From positions 1 through 60,981 of the forward strand of contig CASEWE010000012.1 of NCBI GenBank assembly GCA_949291555.1: a stretch of 60,981 nucleotides of DNA. Direction: 5' to 3'. Below, piece after piece: positions 50,842 through 58,329 of the stretch. Origin of the DNA: an uncultured Bacteroidales bacterium (GTDB taxonomy: Bacteria > Bacteroidota > Bacteroidia > Bacteroidales > P3). The notes below the pieces were generated by a model. It was given only the letters and a program-made list of their open reading frames with translations. It had not been told where the DNA came from and ran no database searches. A program made the position numbers and the translations under genes. Positions within the stretch are counted from its first letter, which is position 1. Each line of letters begins with the position of its first letter.

Positions 50842-53610
50842 ATGCAGATTGACTTGTTTTCCGGGGAAGGAACGATCCGGAACGAATCCTTGTCGGCGGA
50901 AGAGAGCCTGCCGTTGCAGGACGGGAAGAAGGAACCCGGGTTCGGGGCGGAAGCCAAGAGCCCGTACGAACGGTTGAAGGAAGAAAGGAACATGTTTGGG
51001 CAGGCTGTCCGTCCCGAGCTTGCCGGTCAGGAAGAGAGGGCGGGGGAAGAGATCTTAGTTGCAATGGAAAACAGGCAGGATTCTAAGCAGGCAGGCTTGC
51101 GGCAGTACGCTACCGAAGAGATTTTGGAGGCATCGACCCGTTATTTCAAGGGCGATGTCCTGGCGGCGACCGTTTGGATGAACAAATATGCCCTGAAGGA
51201 TAGCGAGGGCCGTATTTACGAGCTTACGCCCGATGACATGCACCGGCGTATCGCCCGGGAGCTTCATCGGATAGAGAGCCGTTACCCTAACCCGGTCTCG
51301 GAAGAGGAGGCGTACGAGCTGATGCGGGATTTCCGTTACGTCATTCCGCAAGGAAGCCCGATGGCTGGAATCGGGAACAAGTTCCAGATTTCTTCGCTTT
51401 CGAACTGCTTCGTGGTGGGAAACAAGGGTAATTCCGATTCCTACGGCGGAATCATGAAGATAGACGAGGAACAAGTCCAGCTCATGAAGCGCCGGGGCGG
51501 GGTGGGGCACGACCTTTCCCATATCCGTCCTGCCGGAAGCCCGGTGAAGAACAGCGCCCTTACCAGTACCGGGATCGTGCCGTTCATGGAGCGGTATTCC
51601 AATTCCACCCGGGAGGTGGCCCAAGACGGGAGACGGGGGGCCTTGATGTTGAGCATAAGCATAAAGCATCCTGACTCCGAGCGGTTTATTGATGCGAAAA
51701 TGGAGGAGGGAAAGGTTACCGGAGCCAATGTTTCGGTGAAACTGACCGATGAGTTCATGCGTTGCGTGGTGGAAAACAAGCCGTTTGTGCAGCAGTATCC
51801 CATCGATTCGCCGAATCCGCTTTATACCAAAGAAATAGATGCCCGCCGATTGTGGAACAAGATTATCCATAACGCATGGAAATCGGCCGAACCGGGCGTG
51901 CTTTTCTGGGATACCATCATCCGGGAATCGGTTCCCGACTGTTATGCCGATCTGGGTTTCAAAACGGTCTCGACCAATCCGTGCGGCGAAATCCCGCTTT
52001 GCCCTTACGACAGCTGCCGGCTTCTGGCCTTGAACCTTTACAGTTACGTGGAAGAGCCCTTCACGCCGCAGGCGCGCTTCAACATGGAACTTTTCCGCCA
52101 GCATGTGCGGGTGGCCCAGCGGTTCATGGACGACATCATCGACCTGGAACTCGAACATGTGGATCGCATTTTGGAAAAAGTGCATCAGGATCCGGAAACC
52201 GAAGACGTGAAGCGCACGGAAAACGAATTGTGGCTCAAGATAAAAGAACGCAGCGCGCAAGGCCGGAGAACCGGATTGGGCATCACGGCCGAAGGCGACA
52301 TGATGGCGGCCTTGGGTTTGCGGTACGGCAGCGAGGAAGCCATTGCGTTCTCGGTAGAAGTGCATAAGAACTTGGCTTTGGCCGCATACGGTTCTTCGGT
52401 GGAAATGGCCAAGGAAAGAGGGGCTTTTCCCATCTACGATGCCAAGCGGGAGGCCCGGAATCCTTTCGTGAACCGCTTGCGGGAAGCCGATCCGCTTTTG
52501 TACAAGGACATGGTGGAATACGGCCGGCGGAACATTGCCCTGTTGACGATAGCCCCCACCGGAAGCGTGAGCATTTGCACCCAGACCACTTCGGGCATAG
52601 AACCGGCGTTCATGGTGGCTTACAAGCGCCGCCGGAAAGTGAATCCCAACGACAAGAATGCCAAAATCGCCTATGTGGACGAAGTTGGCGATTCTTTCGA
52701 GGAGTACACGGTGTTCCATCCCAAGTTCATAGACTGGCTCAAGGTGAAAGGTTATGACGTGGAAAAGGTGAAAGACCTTCCTGAAAGGGAACTGCAGGAA
52801 TTGGTGGCGCGTTCGCCTTACTACAAAAGCACGTCGAACGACATCGACTGGGTAAGCAAGGTGAAGCTGCAGGGAGCCGTGCAGAAATGGGTAGACCATT
52901 CTATCAGCGTTACCGTGAATGTTCCGGCCGACACCAAGGAGGAATTGGTTAGCCGGATTTACCAGACGGCATGGGAGTGCGGCTGCAAGGGAATGACGAT
53001 TTACCGGGACGGCTCGCGTTCGGGAGTCTTGGTTTCGAACAAGAAAAAAGAGGAGCCGGCGGCCGGAAAGCTTCCTTCCCGTCCGAAAATCCTGGAAGCC
53101 GATGTGGTCCGGTTCCAGAACGATTACGAGAAATGGATCGCGGTGGTGGGGCTTTGCGAGGGCAGGCCGTATGAGATTTTTACCGGTTCGGCCGAGGATT
53201 TCCCGCTTCCGGCTTCCGTCACCAAGGGCTGGGTGGTCCGCGTGAAGGAGGAGAACGGAGCCAATACGCGCTACGATTTCGAATTCCGGGACAAGGATGG
53301 GTACAAGGTGCATTGGGAAGGGCTTTCGCGTACTTTCAATGCCATGTATTGGGATTATGCCATTTTGATTTCGAGCATCTTGCGCCAAGGTTCGCCTTTG
53401 CCGATGATCATCGACCTGATTAGCGGCCTGAAGGTGGGTTCGGATCAGATAAACACTTGGAAAAACGGCGTTGTCCGGGCGCTGAAGAAGTATATTCCCG
53501 ATGGGACGATTGCCGAGAAGACCAAATGCCCCGAATGCGGGGAACCCGGGTTGGTATACAAGGAAGGTTGCTTGGTTTGTCCTTCTTGCGGTTATTCCAA
53601 ATGCGGTTGA
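50842..53610 (+). CDS. nrdJ: Adenosylcobalamin-dependent (class II) ribonucleotide reductase
   Basis: This 922-residue enzyme reduces ribonucleotides using a B12-generated thiyl radical. The first 85 residues are a variable acidic extension; ATP-cone-like and catalytic parts follow. Class II hallmarks: ISSLSNCFVVGN, MKRRGGVGHDLSHIRP, VSTNPCGEIPL (catalytic Cys and Glu), TIAPTGSVSICTQTTSGIEP, and a C-terminal zinc-ribbon/redox tail with CPECG and CPSCGYSKCG. The absence of an NrdB-type partner and the NPCGEIPL signature fit NrdJ. It works with or without oxygen. The cell must make or take up cobalamin. It is monocistronic, preceded by a structured leader. Confidence 0.93.
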   Translation: MQIDLFSGEGTIRNESLSAEESLPLQDGKKEPGFGAEAKSPYERLKEERNMFGQAVRPELAGQEERAGEEILVAMENRQDSKQAGLRQYATEEILEASTRYFKGDVLAATVWMNKYALKDSEGRIYELTPDDMHRRIARELHRIESRYPNPVSEEEAYELMRDFRYVIPQGSPMAGIGNKFQISSLSNCFVVGNKGNSDSYGGIMKIDEEQVQLMKRRGGVGHDLSHIRPAGSPVKNSALTSTGIVPFMERYSNSTREVAQDGRRGALMLSISIKHPDSERFIDAKMEEGKVTGANVSVKLTDEFMRCVVENKPFVQQYPIDSPNPLYTKEIDARRLWNKIIHNAWKSAEPGVLFWDTIIRESVPDCYADLGFKTVSTNPCGEIPLCPYDSCRLLALNLYSYVEEPFTPQARFNMELFRQHVRVAQRFMDDIIDLELEHVDRILEKVHQDPETEDVKRTENELWLKIKERSAQGRRTGLGITAEGDMMAALGLRYGSEEAIAFSVEVHKNLALAAYGSSVEMAKERGAFPIYDAKREARNPFVNRLREADPLLYKDMVEYGRRNIALLTIAPTGSVSICTQTTSGIEPAFMVAYKRRRKVNPNDKNAKIAYVDEVGDSFEEYTVFHPKFIDWLKVKGYDVEKVKDLPERELQELVARSPYYKSTSNDIDWVSKVKLQGAVQKWVDHSISVTVNVPADTKEELVSRIYQTAWECGCKGMTIYRDGSRSGVLVSNKKKEEPAAGKLPSRPKILEADVVRFQNDYEKWIAVVGLCEGRPYEIFTGSAEDFPLPASVTKGWVVRVKEENGANTRYDFEFRDKDGYKVHWEGLSRTFNAMYWDYAILISSILRQGSPLPMIIDLISGLKVGSDQINTWKNGVVRALKKYIPDGTIAEKTKCPECGEPGLVYKEGCLVCPSCGYSKCG

Positions 53611-53927
53611 TTCCGGTTTTGGCAATGGGCGGAATGGACTGATGGCCCCCGCTTTGCCGGGATTCCGGCTTTTGGGGACCGATTCCGGTTTTGGGCAAAG
53701 GAATGGCTTGATGGAGGCAAGTGGCGGAACGGACAAGGGCTGTTGCGGATGCGGGGAGGTTGTCCGGACGGAAGGGGCTGCAGCAGGGCTGGTTTTGCGG
53801 CTTGGTCCGTGGGGAAAGCGGACATGACCCGGGTACGGGAAGGAGGGAGTCTTAGAAGGAAGATTTTCCGGCTTTCGCGGATTTTAGCGGTCCAGGCGGG
53901 TCTGATGCGTAGCGGGAAGGAGGAGTT
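53611..53927. other. Intergenic region with a degenerate duplication
   Basis: About 320 bases without a supported gene. GATTCCGGTTTTGGCAAT...GAATGGACTGATGG (53609-53644) recurs as GATTCCGGTTTTGGGCAA...GAATGGCTTGATGG (53681-53715), beginning at the nrdJ stop codon. The rest shows nothing recognisable. Confidence 0.5.
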
Positions 53928-54425
53928 TTGAAGAAAGTGGATTTTCCGAAAACGGGAAAGACAAACGCGGCCCGGATGCTGGACAGGGCCGGAATCGCAT
54001 ATCAACTGGTTGCTTACGAGGTTGATGAAAGCAACCTTTCGGCCCTTCATGCGGCCGAAGTGTCGGGAGAGGATGTGGAGTTGGTGTTCAAGACCCTGGT
54101 TCTGAGAGGGGACAAGACGGGCTACCTTGTCTGCGTGATTCCGGGCGCGGAGGAACTCGATTTGAAGAAAGCGGCTAAGCTTAGCGGGAACAAAAAGGTG
54201 GCGATGCTGCCTATGAAGGAATTGCTTCCTGTGACGGGTTACGTGCGGGGCGGCTGCTCTCCGGTAGGAATGAAGAAGGCTTTTCCGGTATTTATCCACG
54301 AAGCCTGCCTCGGGCACCCGTTCATTTATGTCAGTGCCGGTTGCCGGGGCCTGCAGTTGAGGCTTTCGCCTGAGGCTTTGGCCGAGGCGACGGGCGGGGT
54401 TTTCGGCGACCTGGTTTCTTGTTAG
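53928..54425 (+). CDS. ybaK: YbaK-type aminoacyl-tRNA deacylase (Cys-tRNA(Pro) deacylase)
   Basis: The start is TTG 53928 (MKKVDFPKTGKTNAARMLD), chosen because GGGAAGGAGGAG lies just upstream, one of the strongest ribosome sites in the window. This gives 165 residues, normal for YbaK/EbsC. Motifs: KTLVLRGDK, VCVIPGAEELDLKKAAKLSGNK-type lysines (AKLSGNKKVAML), GYVRGGCSPVGMKK and the FIYVSAGCRGLQL end. It hydrolyses mischarged cysteinyl-tRNA(Pro) in trans. Confidence 0.93.
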   Translation: MKKVDFPKTGKTNAARMLDRAGIAYQLVAYEVDESNLSALHAAEVSGEDVELVFKTLVLRGDKTGYLVCVIPGAEELDLKKAAKLSGNKKVAMLPMKELLPVTGYVRGGCSPVGMKKAFPVFIHEACLGHPFIYVSAGCRGLQLRLSPEALAEATGGVFGDLVSC

Positions 54426-54645
54426 GGCGAATGCTTGGTTGCGGCGAAAACCTGGTTGCGGCGGCTGCCGGAACCGGGCGCGACGGCTAGGTTCGGGACG
54501 GCTTTTCCGGGCAAGACCAGCCAAGTTCTTGTTTCCCGAAGCATTCGTCTTTGGCATTCGGTTTTTATCTCTTTTATCCTTTTCGATTCATAGGCCTTTT
54601 TCGAGTTTTATCTTTTCTTCGAATTTTATCCTTTTTCGAGGCGGC

Positions 54646-54791
54646 GTTCGATTTTGCCGTTTTTCCGGGGCAGGACAATGGAAGGAGCGATTTGCCCAGC
54701 AACCCCAAGACGGCGAGACACGCTTTCAGAGGGTAGAACAACGGAAGGAGCGATTTGCTCTTTCTCCGGATAGTTCGATTTTGCCGTTTTT
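54646..54791. repeat. Nested direct repeats
   Basis: Repeat A, GTTCGATTTTGCCGTTTTT, occurs at 54646-54664 and 54773-54791. Between them repeat B, (G/A)ACAA(T/C)GGAAGGAGCGATTTGC, occurs at 54674-54695 and 54737-54758. A trailing CAACGGAA follows at about 54808. Order A-B-B-A, all direct. Confidence 0.7.
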
Positions 54792-54987
54792 TTTGGGGGG
54801 ACGAGAGCAACGGAACCGGGTGCAAGGATAAAAAGACATTGGGGCTTTGTCAGGAGGGCTTCCGTGCCGGCCGGGAAATCCGGTTCGGCGAAAAGAAGAT
54901 TCCCGGAAAAAAAACGGGGCCGGGCAAAGTTTGATGCAATTTAAGGTTATTTATGGCTTTTGATTTTCCCTTGGGGGGAGTTTTTGC

Positions 54988-54995
54988 TATATTTG
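54988..54995 (+). promoter_or_regulatory. -7 element for the C10 protease
   Basis: TATATTTG matches TAnnTTTG, about 210 bases before the start. TTTG at 54959-54962 is a possible -33 but 25 bases away. Confidence 0.4.
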
Positions 54996-55207
54996 CGAAT
55001 GTAAATTCGGGGCAATAGCGGTTCGGCTTGTTGTTGCGGAAGGATTACGGAACGGGGAAGCGGCGGGTGTTTTCGCGAGAACGTGCAAGGAACGGGAGGG
55101 GAAAGCAAAATGGACGAAGCAGGGCGGGCGCGTGTCCGTTACGGGACAGCGGCCTGCCCGCCACGGGCATGGAACTTATAAACCTGCAAAAGACAAATAA
55201 AAAAGAT

Positions 55208-57937
55208 ATGAAGAAATTTACATTATTGGCCGTTTCGGCCGTTGTTTTTCAAGCCCTTCTTTGGGCTGGGCCGGTAAGCCGGGAACAGGCCCGGGCGCTT
55301 GCTTATGAATTCTATTCGCAATCTGTCCAAGCCAAATCCCCGGTTTCGGTCAACGACTTTTCGCTGGCTTATCCTTCGCAGGCGAAAGCAGGGGATGCCG
55401 ATGCCTTGTGCTATGTGTTCAATGCGGGCGAGGGGCAAGGGTTCGTGATCGTTTCGGGCGATGACGACCTGAGGCCGGTATTGGGTTATTCCTTTACCGG
55501 GACGTTCAAAGGAGAAGACATGCCGGCCAACCTCCGTTACTGGATGGGGTGGTATGAAGAACAGGTTCGCGCTTACCAGGAGAGCGTTGCTTCGGGTTCG
55601 CCCCGGCTTTCCAAGGGCGGGTCTTTTCCCAAGGCCGATGCCGTGGAAGTGGTGCCTGCGTTGCTGGAAAACCATGAGGACGGCCCCATCAACTACGACC
55701 AAGGCTATCCTTACAACGAGTTGTGCCCGGATCCTTGGGATTACGGATGGAACACCTATACCGGCTGCGTGGCTACGGCCCTGGCCCAGATAGCCCGCTT
55801 CTACGAGCATCCGGTGCAAGGAACGGGTTCCATTACTTACGAGGGAGACCTGGGAACCTTCAGTCAGGATTTCAGCCAGTCGGTGTACGATTGGGACAAC
55901 ATGCTGGGCGATTACCAGCAAAATTCGTTTACCGAAGAGCAAGCGCAGGCGGTAGCGGTCTTGATGCGCGATATCGGCCATGCGGTTCAGATGAACTACG
56001 GCTACGATGCCAGCGGGGCTTACGATTTGGATGCGCTTTACGGGATGCAGGCTTATATGGGGTTCAACCAGGAAACTTCCTACTGCCAGCGGGAGTATTA
56101 TACCGATGCGCAATGGCATGAGATTGTCTGCGCGGAACTGGATGCGGGCCGGCCGATTTATTATTCGGGCGCTTCTTCGGATGGCTCGGGCGGCCATGCT
56201 TTTGTCTGCGACGGTTACAACGAAGAGAATTTCTTCCACTTCAACTGGGGATGGGGCAGCTTGGCAAACGGATGGTATTCCTTGGATAATTTAGCACCGA
56301 CAGAAACCGGGACAGGTGCCGGGTTTGGGGAGTACAACGCCTTCCAGAGCATTTTTACCGGATTCCGTCCATCCCAAGGAGAAACGGGGGGAGGTGGAGA
56401 ACTCTTGTACTCGGGCGACCGGGATGCGTTCCTTGAATGCAGCAAAGGGACGTATGGCCGTTCCGACAGGCTGGAATGCACGGCGTATGATTTTTATGCC
56501 TATTCCCCGACATCGTTGCCGGTGGAATTCGGAATGGGTTATTGGCAAGACGGCTTGTGCGTGGACGTGAAAAACACCACAAACATGACACTCGAAACGT
56601 ATTACGGATATAGGGAGATGTATTTTACCATTTTCCCGGGTTCGGATCTGGATGAAGGGGTATACAAGCTGGCTTTGACGGCCCGTTATTTCGACAATAC
56701 CGAGTGGAAGGAAGTGCTGGCTCCGGTGGGTGCCGTCCGGGCCTATAAGATTACCGTCACGGCCGATGGCTTCGAGGTGTCCGACTGGACGGCCGAAGAT
56801 GAAGCCGGCTGGGGCGGTGGAACGCTTTCTGCTATCGGGGTGGAGTCTTTGCGCACGTTGGCGGCCAATACCGGCAATTGGATCAAATTCACCGGCCCGC
56901 TTAAGGTTTCGGCCAAGGATGCGGAACGCAACCAGTTGTACTTGTCCGACAGCAAGGGCCTGGGTATTCTTGTAGAGGATTCGCTCGGCGTGCTTTCTTC
57001 GGTTCAGGAAGGGGATATCTGGAAAGATTGCTCCGTGCTTTTGCGCAAGGATGAAAAATCTTTTTACTGGATCATTCCCCAGTCGTTCACCCCGCAGGAA
57101 TCATCGGTAAGCGATTTCAGCCCGCATCCGATCACGCTGGCCGAGTTTCTGGAAGATTCGGTGCGGTACCAGTCGGCTTTGCTTGATTTCGGTTTTGTTT
57201 CGTGGAGCGATGCCGATTCGGTTTTTGAAGCCGGAGAGACTTACGCGTTCTCTTACGGGAATTATTCGTTCATCCTGCGCACGCATTTCCCGCAAGCCGA
57301 CTATATCGGAATGGAGGTGAAATCGGGAACGATAGGGCTTAAGGGCCTTGTGACGTATGCCGATGGGCAATACGCCGTAACGCCTCGGACGAAAGCGGAT
57401 TTGGTTTTGGAATTTCCCGAGGTCGTGGATCTGAAGGCGGAAGTGGACAGTTCCACGGTTGTCCTGACATGGAGCGTGGACTCCTCGTCTTCGATTCTGC
57501 CCGACAGGTTCAGGGTTTATGTGGACAGCACTTACAAAGGCATTGTGACGCAGCTCACCTACCTTATTTCAGGATTGGAAGACGGCATGCATGTGGCCGA
57601 GGTTTCTGCTATTTACAATGGAGGGCAGATAGAGTCGGCGCGGGCCTTGGTAGAGTTCGAGATAAAGACGGCCGAAATCGATTCCGCTTCGAATCGTGAG
57701 GAGATGCGCCTTTCTTGCCGGATTTATCCCAATCCTTTCTCGGGAACTTTCCATTTCGAAGCTTCTGCTGCTGGCGAATTCAGCCTTATGGCTTTGGACG
57801 GGAAAGTCCTGCTGCGCCGGAGGATTCCGGCTCTTGGAACCTACGAGATGGATGCTTCCGGACTGCTGCCCGGGGTTTATGTGACAAGGTTCGAGTCCGA
57901 AGGCAGGGTTTGGAACGGAAAGATTGTGAAGCGGTAG
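55208..57937 (+). CDS. C10 family (streptopain-like) cysteine protease with T9SS tail
   Basis: The start ATG 55208 (MKKFTLLAVSAVVFQALLWA) gives 909 residues. After the signal peptide comes a Spi_C10-type propeptide (about 20-130: REQARALAYEF, GFVIVSGDDDLRPVLGYS), then the C10 domain with catalytic Cys187 (YTGCVATALAQ) and His330 (GSGGHAFVCDGY) and HFNWGWGS. A beta domain, an OB-like domain (about 540-735), an FN3-like domain (about 740-830) and a type A T9SS sorting domain (RIYPNPFSGTFHFE, LLPGVYVTRFE, NGKIVKR) follow. It is exported by the T9SS and probably degrades host or dietary proteins after removal of the propeptide. A strong terminator follows. Confidence 0.93.
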   Translation: MKKFTLLAVSAVVFQALLWAGPVSREQARALAYEFYSQSVQAKSPVSVNDFSLAYPSQAKAGDADALCYVFNAGEGQGFVIVSGDDDLRPVLGYSFTGTFKGEDMPANLRYWMGWYEEQVRAYQESVASGSPRLSKGGSFPKADAVEVVPALLENHEDGPINYDQGYPYNELCPDPWDYGWNTYTGCVATALAQIARFYEHPVQGTGSITYEGDLGTFSQDFSQSVYDWDNMLGDYQQNSFTEEQAQAVAVLMRDIGHAVQMNYGYDASGAYDLDALYGMQAYMGFNQETSYCQREYYTDAQWHEIVCAELDAGRPIYYSGASSDGSGGHAFVCDGYNEENFFHFNWGWGSLANGWYSLDNLAPTETGTGAGFGEYNAFQSIFTGFRPSQGETGGGGELLYSGDRDAFLECSKGTYGRSDRLECTAYDFYAYSPTSLPVEFGMGYWQDGLCVDVKNTTNMTLETYYGYREMYFTIFPGSDLDEGVYKLALTARYFDNTEWKEVLAPVGAVRAYKITVTADGFEVSDWTAEDEAGWGGGTLSAIGVESLRTLAANTGNWIKFTGPLKVSAKDAERNQLYLSDSKGLGILVEDSLGVLSSVQEGDIWKDCSVLLRKDEKSFYWIIPQSFTPQESSVSDFSPHPITLAEFLEDSVRYQSALLDFGFVSWSDADSVFEAGETYAFSYGNYSFILRTHFPQADYIGMEVKSGTIGLKGLVTYADGQYAVTPRTKADLVLEFPEVVDLKAEVDSSTVVLTWSVDSSSSILPDRFRVYVDSTYKGIVTQLTYLISGLEDGMHVAEVSAIYNGGQIESARALVEFEIKTAEIDSASNREEMRLSCRIYPNPFSGTFHFEASAAGEFSLMALDGKVLLRRRIPALGTYEMDASGLLPGVYVTRFESEGRVWNGKIVKR

Positions 57938-58329
57938 GATAGGAAGAAATCCGGCAGTGGCGGGACTCTCGCTTCCGGCCGGGAAGGGCGGCGGCACGCA
58001 AGATTGCGTGCCGCCGCTTTGCTTTTGGGACTGTCGGAATCGTTGCTGCCGGAAGCTGTGCTTCCCGGCCTCTTGGCTCGGTGTCTTGTTCACGCGCAGG
58101 GGGGCATTCCATTAAATCCTCGCGCTGGCTTTCAAATTCTTTCAAAAGCCCATAATCCTTTATTCTATGGCTTGCCAATATCCTTGCTTCCTGCCTCCTG
58201 CACGTTTAGCGAGCCAAGTGATTGAAGGCGGGAAAGGTTGTGAATTACCTCCCATTGTCGTATCTGGATTCTTCTCACATAATTCTTTTTTTGAATTCTA
58301 TGTTTTGGGATTCGGTAAGCATCATATTA
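57938..58329. other. Boundary region between the C10 protease and hsdR
   Basis: About 390 bases. It contains the terminator at 57988-58020; from about 58140 on the sequence becomes clearly AT-richer, matching hsdR. No direct repeat, tRNA or transposase remnant was seen at the transition. Confidence 0.45.
57988..58020 (+). terminator. Intrinsic terminator after the C10 protease
   Basis: A 13-base GC-rich stem (57988-58000 with 58005-58017, GCGGCGGCACGCA and complement) has a 4-base loop and is followed by TTTGCTTTT. One of the strongest hairpins in the window. Confidence 0.85.

Larger units (their letters stand above)
54426..55207. other. 782-base intergenic region with repeats and a promoter
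   Basis: The longest gene-free stretch. 54560-54650 is pyrimidine-rich with repeated TTTTATC and TTTTCGA strings. Two kinds of direct repeat follow at 54646-54791. The -7 element TATATTTG at 54988-54995 begins a leader of about 200 bases for the C10 protease. The open frame at 54439-54831 has chance composition and is not called. Confidence 0.5.

Noticed and set aside
54439..54831. 130-codon open frame in the gap after ybaK
   Set aside because: It covers the A-B-B-A repeats and a pyrimidine-rich tract; composition is Phe/Arg-biased with no signal peptide or domain, and no ribosome site.
57938..58329. Attachment site or insertion-sequence end at the hsdR boundary
   Set aside because: No terminal inverted repeat, target duplication or tRNA gene could be identified at the composition change.
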